Below are positions 51,902 to 59,958 of a DNA stretch of 61,769 bases, one piece after another. The stretch is from JBFGCA01 sp041567315 (lineage in GTDB: Bacteria > Acidobacteriota > Thermoanaerobaculia > Multivoradales > JAHEKO01): NCBI GenBank assembly GCA_041567315.1, contig JBFGCA010000012.1:1-61769 (forward strand), written 5' to 3'. Below the pieces are notes generated by a model. It had not been told where the DNA came from. It worked only from the letters and a program-made list of their open reading frames with translations, and did no database searches. The position numbers were made by a program, and so were the translations under genes. Each line of letters opens with the position of its first letter. Positions within the stretch are counted from its first letter, which is position 1.

Positions 51902-53740
51902 GTGCCCCGCCCCCGCCAGCCCGAGCCCCAGCGCATCGTCCAGGAGGCGCTGCGCCACTGGTACTGGATCCCGCTCGCCGTCCTCGCCCTGGGCGCCGGG
52001 TCGATCGCCCTGCTGCTCGGCAACCACTGGATCGGCGAGCGGCTGATCGCCGAGGACCGCGCGCTCGAGCACTCCGCCTCCGAGATCCAGACCCGCACCG
52101 CCCTCGCCCACCTGTGGATCGAGGAGTACGTGACCGGCGACCGTGTCGACCTGGCCGAGATCAGGGACCACCTCGAGCGGTCGGCGGACCTGCTCGGGTC
52201 GATCCTCGCCGCCGAGGCGCGGCGACCTCGGTGGTCGCTGCTGGTGCCGGCCGGTCGCCCCGGGCTGGGGCAGCTGGGACCGGCGCTGCGCGGCAGGCTC
52301 GAGGAGTTCACGCGGCTGACCATCGCCCGCGAGGCCGGCTATCCGGCCGGTGAGCCGGTGGGGGTCGGCTCGCCGGCCGACGTCGAGTACGACCGCGTCT
52401 TCCACGCCCTGTTCGACGACCTCCGAGCGCTGGACGCGCTGCTCACCGCCCGGCTGGCGGCGACCGAGGCGCGCTCGCTGCTGCTCTACCGCAGCACGCT
52501 GCTGGCCTGGGGGCTGATCGTCATTCTGGCGGTGACCGGGCTGTGGGCCCGCGAGCGCCGCCGCAAGCAGGCCGAGGACGCGCTGCGCGAAAGCGAGGCG
52601 CAGCTGCTCCAGGCCCAGAAGATGGAAGCCGTGGGGCGGCTGGCGGGCGGCATCGCCCACGACATCAACAACTACCTGGCGGCGATCACCGCCCAGTGCG
52701 AGCTGGTGCGGCTCCAGTCCGAGCCGGGGAGCGTGGTGGCCACCAAGATGGACGCCGTGCTGGCCACCGCCGCACGCTCCTCGACCCTGGTCAAGCGGCT
52801 CCTGGCCTTCAGCCGGCGCGAGCCGGCCAACCCCCAGATCGTCGACCTGAACACCGTCGCCGCCGGGCTGCGCGGCATGATCACCCGGCTGCTCGGCGAG
52901 GACATCCGGCTCGAGACCCGCCTCCAGACCGGTCTTTGGCCGGTGCGGATCGATCCTTCGCAGATCGAGCAGGTACTGCTCAACCTGGTGGTCAACTCGC
53001 GGGAGGCGATGCCCACCGGCGGGGCGCTGGTGATCGCCACCGAGAACCGGCCGGCGGGCGAGCTGACCGACGAGCTCAAGGCCCAGGGGGCGCGCGGCGA
53101 CTACGTCCGCCTGGCGGTCACCGACTCCGGGTGCGGCATCCCCGGCGACGTCCGCGACAAGATCTTCGAGCCCTTCTTCACCACCAAGGACCGGGCCAGC
53201 AACAGCGGCTTGGGGCTGGCCACGGTGCACGGCATCACCACCCAGAACGGCGGTCTGGTGACGGTGGAGAGCGAGGTGGGAGAGGGCACCGTGTTCGCCG
53301 TCCTGCTCCCCCGCTCGGCGGGCACGGCCCCCTCCGAAGCACCGGCCGGGGAGCCCGCCGCCAGCGCCCGCGGCACCGGGAGCCTGCTGCTGGTGGAGGA
53401 CAACGACGAGCTGCGGGAGTCGCTCCGCGGTCTGCTGGAGGCGCTCGGCTACTCGGTCCACGCGGCCGCCGACGGCATCGAGGCGCTGCGCCGCTTCGAC
53501 GCGCTCGAGCGGCCGCCCGACCTGCTGGTCACCGACGTGGTGATGCCGGGGATGAGCGGCCGCGAGCTGGTCGAGCGGCTCCAGCAGCTGCACGCCGATC
53601 TCAAGGTGCTCTACATCTCCGGCCACACCGACGGCGTCATCCTGCGCCACGGCGTCGATGCCGGCACCCCCGAGCTGCTGGCCAAGCCGTTCACCTCGGC
53701 GGCGCTGGCCGAGAAGCTGCGCCAGCTCCTCGACCGCTAG
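51902..53740 (+). CDS. Hybrid sensor histidine kinase with C-terminal receiver
   Basis: 612-aa membrane sensor kinase. Two transmembrane helices (about 23-43 and 200-218) flank a periplasmic helical sensor domain. HisKA with LAGGIAHDINNYLAAITAQ (His near 252), the HATPase domain with the N-box and G-boxes (DSGCGIPGDVRDKIFEPFFTTKD), then a receiver domain with Asp in LLVTDVVMPGMSG near 545 and KPFTS near 598. The GTG start has no strong ribosome site and follows the regulator by three bases. The extra receiver may allow a phosphorelay or a phosphatase-like brake. Confidence 0.92.
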   Translation: MPRPRQPEPQRIVQEALRHWYWIPLAVLALGAGSIALLLGNHWIGERLIAEDRALEHSASEIQTRTALAHLWIEEYVTGDRVDLAEIRDHLERSADLLGSILAAEARRPRWSLLVPAGRPGLGQLGPALRGRLEEFTRLTIAREAGYPAGEPVGVGSPADVEYDRVFHALFDDLRALDALLTARLAATEARSLLLYRSTLLAWGLIVILAVTGLWARERRRKQAEDALRESEAQLLQAQKMEAVGRLAGGIAHDINNYLAAITAQCELVRLQSEPGSVVATKMDAVLATAARSSTLVKRLLAFSRREPANPQIVDLNTVAAGLRGMITRLLGEDIRLETRLQTGLWPVRIDPSQIEQVLLNLVVNSREAMPTGGALVIATENRPAGELTDELKAQGARGDYVRLAVTDSGCGIPGDVRDKIFEPFFTTKDRASNSGLGLATVHGITTQNGGLVTVESEVGEGTVFAVLLPRSAGTAPSEAPAGEPAASARGTGSLLLVEDNDELRESLRGLLEALGYSVHAAADGIEALRRFDALERPPDLLVTDVVMPGMSGRELVERLQQLHADLKVLYISGHTDGVILRHGVDAGTPELLAKPFTSAALAEKLRQLLDR

Positions 53741-53760
53741 CAGCCAGTGGCCAGCTAGTC

Positions 53761-53795
53761 CGTTCACCGTCCTGTCATCCGCGGCCCGCTAACTT
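53761..53795 (+). promoter_or_regulatory. PHO-box-like direct repeat E with -10 box
   Basis: CGTTCAC (53761-53767), four bases, CTGTCAT (53772-53778), 11 bases, TAACTT (53790-53795). The first repeat is weaker. The -10 lies in the loop of a perfect 6-bp inverted repeat (GCCCGC / GCGGGC, 53784-53801). Confidence 0.42.
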
Positions 53796-53801
53796 GCGGG
53801 C

Positions 53802-53981
53802 AACGGGTCGGGGCAGCGTTCCGGGGCATCCCGCCCACAGCCGCCACGGCCCAGCGCGAGAGAACCCGAATCGCCTTCCTCGGAACCAACCCACCGAGAT
53901 CCCTTTCGAAACCACTCCTCCTTCTCGACCTGCCCTGTCTCTCGCGCCGCCCGCCGGCTCCTCCGGCGGGCGTTTTGTTTT
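53802..53981 (+). ncRNA. Possible small RNA between site E and the terminator
   Basis: A start near 53802 from site E and an end at the intrinsic terminator would give a transcript of about 180 nt. I see no ATG, GTG or TTG start with a ribosome site inside it. The terminator may instead serve only the kinase transcript, so this is a prediction from layout. Confidence 0.28.
53949..53981 (+). terminator. Rho-independent terminator
   Basis: Perfect 9-bp stem GCCCGCCGG / CCGGCGGGC with a 5-nt loop (ctcct), followed by GTTTTGTTTTC. It is the clearest intrinsic terminator in the window. It ends the regulator-kinase transcript and any transcript from site E. Confidence 0.85.
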
Positions 53982-54028
53982 CGGGCGCGGGAGGACCCTC
54001 CTCGCGTCTTCCGATCAGCGGCCGGCCG

Positions 54029-54063
54029 CCGTCATCCTGCGGTCATCCGCTGTCGGGCAGACT
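54029..54063 (+). promoter_or_regulatory. PHO-box-like direct repeat B with -10 box
   Basis: CCGTCAT (54029-54035), four bases, CGGTCAT (54040-54046), 11 bases, CAGACT (54058-54063). It lies upstream of the LVIVD protein gene; with the GTG at 54348 the leader would be about 280 nt. Confidence 0.5.
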
Positions 54064-54347
54064 GGTTGAACGGGAATGGCTGGACGGTCACGGTGACTCA
54101 GTTGGACCGTATCGCAGCGCCGACGCCCTCTGGCGCCTTCCAGATAGAGGGGCGCCGCGCCTTGGCGATCCTCCGCGACCCGGCCGACCTCGCGGACATA
54201 GCTACCCCGGCGGCGGAGGCCCCGTGGAGCCGTAGGGGATTCAGCGCGCCATCTGCGGCCCGGCTACCCCTGGCGGGCCGTTTGGGCCAGAATGGGCGCT
54301 CTACCCGAGCCGCTCCCTCCCGCCCTCCAACGAAAGGCAGGCCCCCG

Positions 54348-57092
54348 GTGCCGCGAATCTCCGTCGTTGCTCGACCCTCTGCGCCCGCGCCGGCCGTCCG
54401 GTTTTCCATCCCGCCGGCGCCCCCTACCCTGTTACGCGCCAAGGCGCCGCCGGCCGCCCGGAGACCTTCCACCCAGATGCTTTTTGCGGCGACGGTGGCG
54501 ATCCTCGCCCTGGCGGCCCACTTGCCGGCTACGGTCGTCGCTCAGGAAAGGGGCGCCCCCGACACCGAGACGGCTCGGCACGAACCGCTCCGAACGACTT
54601 CTCAGGGGGAGCCGACCCACGGGGCTGCGACCGATGAGGCCCGCCCGAGCGGCCGCGACAACCACCTGCACGTCATGGGTGGGCGGCTCGCCGAGGACGC
54701 CGTGCAGATCGCCGGCCTGGCACCCGAGGATGACGGCCCGGCCGCCTGCGTCGACGGCTTCGCAGGGCCCTATCCCTGCGAGCGGGTGGACCTGGCGGCC
54801 CATCTGCCGCTGTCGGCGATCGGCGGCGGGAGCGGCACCGACGTCTGGGGCTGGACCGACCCGCTGACCGGCAGCGAGTACGCCCTCATGGGGCGCTCCA
54901 ACGGCACCGCCTTCGTCGACGTCACCGACCCGGAGAACCCGGTCTACCTCGGCAACCTGCCGACCCACACCTTCGCCACGAGCTGGCGCGACATCAAGGT
55001 CCACCAGAACCACGCCTACGTGGTGGCCGATCTGGCCGGCGGCCACGGCCTGCAGGTCTTCGACCTCACCGAGCTGCGCGCGGTCGCCAACCCGCCGGTC
55101 ACCTTCAGCGAGACCGCCCACTACGCGGGCTTCGGCAGCGCCCACAACGTGGTGATCAACGAGCAGAGCGGCTTCGCCTACGCGGTGGGCGGCGACTGCT
55201 CCGGCGGGCTCCACATGATCGACCTCCAGGACCCGCTGGCGCCGCAGTTCGCCGGCTGCTTCGCCGACGACGGCTACACCCACGACGCCCAGTGCGTCGA
55301 CTACGCCGGACCGGACCCCGACCACGCCGGCCGCGAGATCTGCTTCAACTCCAACGAGGACACGCTGACCATCGTCGACGTCACCGACAAGTCGGCGCCG
55401 GCGCAGCTGTCGCGGACCACCTACGCCGGGTCGGGCTACGCCCACCAGGGCTGGCTGACCGACGACCACGCCTACTTCCTGCTCGACGACGAGCTCGACG
55501 AGTCGAGCTTCGGGCACAACACCCGGACCCGCATCTGGGACGTCAGGGACCTCGACGCGCCGCTGGTGATCGGCGCCTACGACGGGCCGCTGCCCTCGAT
55601 CGACCACAACCAGTACGTGCACGACGGCTACCTCTACCAGGCCAACTACACCAGCGGTCTCAGGATCCTCGACCTCGACGACGTCGCCGCCGGCAGCCTC
55701 GTCGAGGTCGCCCATTTCGACATCCACCCGGCCACCGACGCGCCCGGCTTCAGCGGCGCCTGGAGCGTCTACCCGTACTTCGCCAGCGGCACGGTGGTGG
55801 TGAGCGGCATCGGCGAGGGGCTGTTCGTGCTCCAGCCGCGGCTGTGCGCCGACCCGCAGCCGCCGGGTGGTCTGGTCGCTACGCCGGCCGGCGACAACGC
55901 CATCCACCTGGACTGGAGCGCCGGCGGCGAGCCGGGGGTGACCTTCGACGTCTACCGCTCGTTCGGCGGCTGCCCCGGCGGCGCCTTCGAGCGGATCGCC
56001 ACCGGCGTCGCCGCTACCGACTACACCGACGCCACGGTCTCGGGCCTGGTGGAGTACGCCTACGTGGTCACCGCGGTGGACGAGAGCGGCTTCTGCGAGT
56101 CGGCGCCCAGCAACTGCGCCTCGGCCTCGACCACCGGCGAGTGCAACGCGCCGCCGGTCTTCGGCGGGCTGACCGCGGTCGACAACCCCGCTGCGGCCGA
56201 CTGTGCCCTCGACCTCGCCTGGGACGCCGCCACCCCCAACTGCGGGGCCGGCGTCACCTACGCGGTCTACCGCGACCTGAGCCCGGGCTTCGTCCCCGCC
56301 GCCGCCAACCGGATCGCCTCGGGCGTCGCCGGCACCGGCTACTCGGACGGCACGGTCCAGCCGTTCCAGCCCTACTGGTACGTGGTGCGCGCCACCGACA
56401 CCGGCAACGGGGTCGAGGACGGCAACCTCACCGAGCGCTCCGGAGTCGCCACCGGCCCGGCCACCGACGGCCCGTGGTCGGCCGGCGCCGAGGTCGGCGA
56501 CCCGACGCTGCTCTATTTCTCGTCGGCCACGGCCGGCGACCTCGAGCGCCACCTGGGCTGGGAGCTGTCGGAGGCGCGGCAGCACTCGGGCGCCCGCAGC
56601 TACCACTCGGGCTACGCCAACGGCATCTGCGTGGCGGTGGCCACACCGCCGCTCGAGCTGACCGCCGGCGAGTCCCCGGCGCTCGACTTCTGGACGGCCT
56701 ACGACGTCGAGTTCGAGTGGGACGGCGGGGTGGTCGAGCTGTCCACCGACGGCGGCGCCAGCTGGTCGCTGCTGCCGCTGGTGCCCGACTATCCGGACGC
56801 CTTCCGCGCCAGCGCCGACGCCTGCGGCTATCTCGAGGGCCATCCGGCTTTCACCGGTACCGACCTCACCTGGCAGCAGCACGCCGCCGACCTCGCCGCC
56901 TTCAGCGGCCAGACCGTGCAGGTGCGCTGGATCTTCTCGACCGACGGCTCGGTGACCGCCGAGGGCTGGTACATCGACGACGTCACCGTCACCCACGTCC
57001 AGGTGCCGGGCCAGTGCGTTCCCGGCGGCGGCATCTTCAGCGACGGTTTCGAGTCCGGGGACTTCTCGGCCTGGTCGGGAACCGGCGGCTGA
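54348..57092 (+). CDS. Secreted LVIVD-repeat (choice-of-anchor B type) protein with Fn3 domains
   Basis: 914-aa exported protein. Signal-type segment MLFAATVAILALAAHLPATVVAQ near 44-66, then an LVIVD-repeat beta-propeller (GTAFVDVTDPENPVYLGNLPTH; GLQVFDLTELR; DTLTIVDVTDKSAPAQLSR; TRIWDVRDLDAPLVIGAYDG). Two Fn3-like domains and a jelly-roll domain follow (SYHSGYANGICVAVATPPLEL..GWYIDDVTV). The C-terminal end is IFSDGFESGDFSAWS, a short motif I know from the C-termini of other secreted Gram-negative proteins, perhaps for sorting. The GTG has AAAGG upstream; ATG at 54477 is a good alternative start. Confidence 0.85.
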   Translation: MPRISVVARPSAPAPAVRFSIPPAPPTLLRAKAPPAARRPSTQMLFAATVAILALAAHLPATVVAQERGAPDTETARHEPLRTTSQGEPTHGAATDEARPSGRDNHLHVMGGRLAEDAVQIAGLAPEDDGPAACVDGFAGPYPCERVDLAAHLPLSAIGGGSGTDVWGWTDPLTGSEYALMGRSNGTAFVDVTDPENPVYLGNLPTHTFATSWRDIKVHQNHAYVVADLAGGHGLQVFDLTELRAVANPPVTFSETAHYAGFGSAHNVVINEQSGFAYAVGGDCSGGLHMIDLQDPLAPQFAGCFADDGYTHDAQCVDYAGPDPDHAGREICFNSNEDTLTIVDVTDKSAPAQLSRTTYAGSGYAHQGWLTDDHAYFLLDDELDESSFGHNTRTRIWDVRDLDAPLVIGAYDGPLPSIDHNQYVHDGYLYQANYTSGLRILDLDDVAAGSLVEVAHFDIHPATDAPGFSGAWSVYPYFASGTVVVSGIGEGLFVLQPRLCADPQPPGGLVATPAGDNAIHLDWSAGGEPGVTFDVYRSFGGCPGGAFERIATGVAATDYTDATVSGLVEYAYVVTAVDESGFCESAPSNCASASTTGECNAPPVFGGLTAVDNPAAADCALDLAWDAATPNCGAGVTYAVYRDLSPGFVPAAANRIASGVAGTGYSDGTVQPFQPYWYVVRATDTGNGVEDGNLTERSGVATGPATDGPWSAGAEVGDPTLLYFSSATAGDLERHLGWELSEARQHSGARSYHSGYANGICVAVATPPLELTAGESPALDFWTAYDVEFEWDGGVVELSTDGGASWSLLPLVPDYPDAFRASADACGYLEGHPAFTGTDLTWQQHAADLAAFSGQTVQVRWIFSTDGSVTAEGWYIDDVTVTHVQVPGQCVPGGGIFSDGFESGDFSAWSGTGG

Positions 57093-57134
57093 GCGGCCCG
57101 GGCCATCGGGTCCCGACCGGGGAGCGGCAGACAC

Positions 57135-57169
57135 CTGTCATTGCTCGGTCATCCGCTGCCCCCTAGCCT
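57135..57169 (+). promoter_or_regulatory. PHO-box-like direct repeat C with -10 box
   Basis: CTGTCAT (57135-57141), four bases, CGGTCAT (57146-57152), 11 bases, TAGCCT (57164-57169). It is the best match to a PHO box in the window. It drives the b-type cytochrome and 20-heme cytochrome genes (ATG at 57240). Confidence 0.55.
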
Positions 57170-57239
57170 CGACGGCCCGGCCCGCTGCCGGACGCGCCGG
57201 CTTCCACCGGCGCCAGCGGGGCGGACGAGCCTCTGAATC

Positions 57240-58112
57240 ATGGCCACCCACCTCGCTCGCCTCGCCCTCGCCCTGGCCTGGCTGCTGGGCCTCGGAGCGC
57301 TGGCGTACTTCGCCTGGCAGGGCCTGCCCTACTACCTGACGCCGCTCATCGAGCGGCCCCGCCACCCGCTCTACTGGACCTTCAAGCCGGGGGGCAGCCT
57401 GGGGCTGGCCTTCGGGATCACCGGCGCCAGCCTGATGGTGGTGATGCAGCTCTACACGCTCCGCAAGCGGGCGCGCTGGCTGCGCCGCGCCGGGGCGCTC
57501 CGCTGGTGGCTGCGGTTCCACATCTTCTGCGGGGTCACCGGCCCGCTGTTCATCCTGCTGCACAGCTCGTTCAAGGTGCAGGGCCTGGTGGCGCTCAGTT
57601 TCTGGTCGATGGTGGCGGTGGCGCTGAGCGGGGTGCTGGGCCGCTATCTCTACCAGCTGCTGCCGCGCCGGCGCTCGGGGGCCGAGCTGACCCTGGACGA
57701 GGTGCGGCGGCTGAGCGACGAGCTGACCGCGCGGCTGCAGGAGGGCTTCGGGGTCGAAGAGGCCGAGATCGAGCACCTCGACCGGCTGGCGACGGCGGGG
57801 CTCGAGCCCGACGCCGCGCTGCTGCCGCTGCTCTTCAGACTGCCGTTCGACGGTGTTCGCCTGCGCTGGCGGGTGGGGCGCTGGCGACAGGGCCTGCACG
57901 CCAAGGTGCCGCGCGGGACGACGCGGCGGCTGGCCCGGCTGGCGCTGCGCCGCGCCCAGCTCCGGCGGCGCTCGCTGGTGCTGTCGCGGCTCCAGGAGCT
58001 GTTCTACTACTGGCACGTGCTCCACAAGCCGTTCGCCGTCGTGATGTACCTGTTCATGTTCGTGCACATCGGCGTGGCGACCGCCACCGGCTACGCATGG
58101 ACGTTCCGCTGA
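57240..58112 (+). CDS. Integral membrane b-type cytochrome-like protein
   Basis: 290-aa inner-membrane protein with about five hydrophobic helices. Histidines spaced 14 residues apart occur in two of them: H94/H108 (RFHIFCGVTGPLFILLHSS) and H262/H276 (LHKPFAVVMYLFMFVH), the pattern that holds two stacked b-hemes in cytochrome b561 and ferric-reductase-like proteins. A soluble, charged loop (about 143-250) separates them. Overlap with the 20-heme cytochrome by 16 nt suggests it passes electrons from the quinone pool to that protein (inference). I do not recognise a named family. Confidence 0.8.
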   Translation: MATHLARLALALAWLLGLGALAYFAWQGLPYYLTPLIERPRHPLYWTFKPGGSLGLAFGITGASLMVVMQLYTLRKRARWLRRAGALRWWLRFHIFCGVTGPLFILLHSSFKVQGLVALSFWSMVAVALSGVLGRYLYQLLPRRRSGAELTLDEVRRLSDELTARLQEGFGVEEAEIEHLDRLATAGLEPDAALLPLLFRLPFDGVRLRWRVGRWRQGLHAKVPRGTTRRLARLALRRAQLRRRSLVLSRLQELFYYWHVLHKPFAVVMYLFMFVHIGVATATGYAWTFR

Positions 58113-59920
58113 GGCCTCCGGCGGACGGGGAGCCGCCGCGCCTGCCCGGTCTCGGCCTCCCCGGCGCCGCCCTGCTCCTGCCGCTGGCCCTGCCGCTGGT
58201 CCTGACGCTGGTCCTGGCGCTGGCGCCGGCCGGGCCCGCCGGCGCCCAGCTCTCGCCCGGCAAGTTGAGCGCCCCGCACGCTGCGCTCGAGGGCAGCGCC
58301 CGCTGTCTCGACTGCCACCAGGCCGGCCAGGGGGTGTCGGCGGAGAAGTGCCTGACCTGCCACCGGCCGCTGGCGGCCCGGATCGCGGCCGGCGCCGGGC
58401 TCCACGCCCGGCCGGACCATGAACGCTGCGAGAGCTGCCACATCGAGCACCACGGCCGCGAGTTCGAGCTGGTCTGGTGGGGGGACGACGGCATCGAGGG
58501 CTTCGACCACCGGCAGACCGGCTACGCGCTGGAGGGCGCCCACGGCGGGCTCGAATGCCGCCGCTGTCACCGGCCCGAGCTGGTGGCCGATCCGGGCCCG
58601 CTGCGCGCGGCCGGCAAGGACCTCTCGCGCACCTTTCTGGGTCTCGACCGCTCGAACTGTCTGTCCTGCCACGAGGACGAGCACCGCGGGCAGTTCGAGG
58701 CGGGCGCCTGTCTCAGCTGCCACCGGATGGACGCCTGGCGGCCGGCGCCGCTGTTCGATCACGACCGCACCGCCTTCGCGCTGACCGGCCGCCACCGGCA
58801 GGTGGCCTGCGCCGGCTGTCACGCCAGCCAGCAGGCGGCGGACGGCGACGACTGGGTGCCCTACGCCGGGCTGGCCTTCGCGCGCTGCACCGACTGCCAC
58901 CGCGATCCGCATCAAGGGCGGCTGGGGGCGACCTGCGAGAGCTGCCACACCACGGCCGGCTGGCGGGGCGGCGCCCAGCAGGGCTTCGACCACGAGCGGA
59001 CCCGCTTCCCGCTCCGCGGCCGCCACCGGGGTCTGGCCTGCGAGAGCTGTCACCGGCCGGGCCAGATGCTGGCCCTGCCCCGCTTCGAGCGCTGCGCCGA
59101 CTGCCATCGCGACCCCCACCTCGGCCAGTTCGCCGGGCGCCCCAGCAGCGGGCCCGGCGGCGGGCCCGGCGGCGAGCTGGGTGGGGGCGCCTGCGAGGAC
59201 TGCCACACGGTGGACGGCTTCCAGCCCTCGACCTTCACCCTGGAGCGGCACCAGCGGTCGGGCTATCCGCTCGAAGGCTCCCACCTGGCGGTGCCCTGCA
59301 CCGCCTGCCACGCGACCCTGCCGGTGGCGGAGCTGGCGGCGGTGGCCGGATCGGCGCCGCCGGGTGGCCTGCTGCCGGGGCAGACGACGGCGATGCGGTT
59401 CCGCTTCGCCGGCACCCGCTGCCAGGACTGCCACGGCGATCCTCACCGGGGCGAGGCCGACCGCTTCGTGGGCCCCGAGGGCTGCACCGCCTGCCACTCG
59501 CTCGACGGCTGGCGGCGGATCGCCTTCGACCACGACCGCACCGACTACCCGCTCGAGGGCGCCCACCAGCGGGTCGCCTGCCTGAGCTGCCACCCGGTGG
59601 TCGAGGCCGGGACGCCCGCCGAGCGGATCCGCATGCGGGGCCTGGAGACCAACTGCGCCGCCTGCCACCGCGATCCCCACGCCCGCCAGCTGGCGGCGCC
59701 CGACGGCGGCCCCCGCTGCCAGAGCTGCCACGTGACGACCGACTGGCGCCGGCTGCTCTTCGACCACCAGCGCGACGCCGCCTTCGCCCTGGACGGCGCC
59801 CACCACCGCACCCCCTGCGCCGGCTGCCACCGCCCCGAGACCGTCGACGGCCTCACCTTCGTGCGCTACAAGCCGCTGCCCACCGACTGCGCCGGCTGCC
59901 ACGCCGGCAGCGGGCGGTAG
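58097..59920 (+). CDS. Exported multiheme c-type cytochrome, 20 CXXCH motifs
   Basis: 607-aa protein with an N-terminal hydrophobic export signal (ALLLPLALPLVLTLVLALAPAGPAGAQ, about 25-51). I count 20 CXXCH heme-binding motifs. Many sit in a repeated unit of the form FDHxRTxFxLxGxHxxVxCxxCH, then CxxCHxDPHxGxL, so extra His residues (FDH, DPH, GxH) are placed as distal heme ligands. The ATG lies inside the end of the b-cytochrome gene, so the pair is translationally coupled. Probably a periplasmic or outer-surface electron carrier or wire. No transmembrane barrel partner is in the window. Confidence 0.9.
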   Translation: MDVPLRPPADGEPPRLPGLGLPGAALLLPLALPLVLTLVLALAPAGPAGAQLSPGKLSAPHAALEGSARCLDCHQAGQGVSAEKCLTCHRPLAARIAAGAGLHARPDHERCESCHIEHHGREFELVWWGDDGIEGFDHRQTGYALEGAHGGLECRRCHRPELVADPGPLRAAGKDLSRTFLGLDRSNCLSCHEDEHRGQFEAGACLSCHRMDAWRPAPLFDHDRTAFALTGRHRQVACAGCHASQQAADGDDWVPYAGLAFARCTDCHRDPHQGRLGATCESCHTTAGWRGGAQQGFDHERTRFPLRGRHRGLACESCHRPGQMLALPRFERCADCHRDPHLGQFAGRPSSGPGGGPGGELGGGACEDCHTVDGFQPSTFTLERHQRSGYPLEGSHLAVPCTACHATLPVAELAAVAGSAPPGGLLPGQTTAMRFRFAGTRCQDCHGDPHRGEADRFVGPEGCTACHSLDGWRRIAFDHDRTDYPLEGAHQRVACLSCHPVVEAGTPAERIRMRGLETNCAACHRDPHARQLAAPDGGPRCQSCHVTTDWRRLLFDHQRDAAFALDGAHHRTPCAGCHRPETVDGLTFVRYKPLPTDCAGCHAGSGR

Positions 59921-59924
59921 CCAC

Positions 59925-59958
59925 CTATCATCTTGCTGTCATGCACAACGCGAAGAAT
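59925..59958 (+). promoter_or_regulatory. PHO-box-like direct repeat D with -10 box
   Basis: CTATCAT (59925-59931), four bases, CTGTCAT (59936-59942), then AAGAAT at 59953-59958, 10 bases after the repeat. It covers the ATG at 59941, which favours the GTG at 59968 as the real start of the 16-heme cytochrome, on a nearly leaderless transcript. Confidence 0.45.

Larger units (their letters stand above)
53741..54347. other. Intergenic region with regulatory sites, possible small RNA and terminator
   Basis: About 600 bases between the hybrid kinase and the LVIVD gene. It holds PHO-box-like site E (53761-53795), a possible small RNA (53802-53981), a strong terminator (53949-53981) and PHO-box-like site B (54029-54063). 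The rest up to 54347 is open on the plus strand in the LVIVD frame but has no coding character. Confidence 0.6.
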
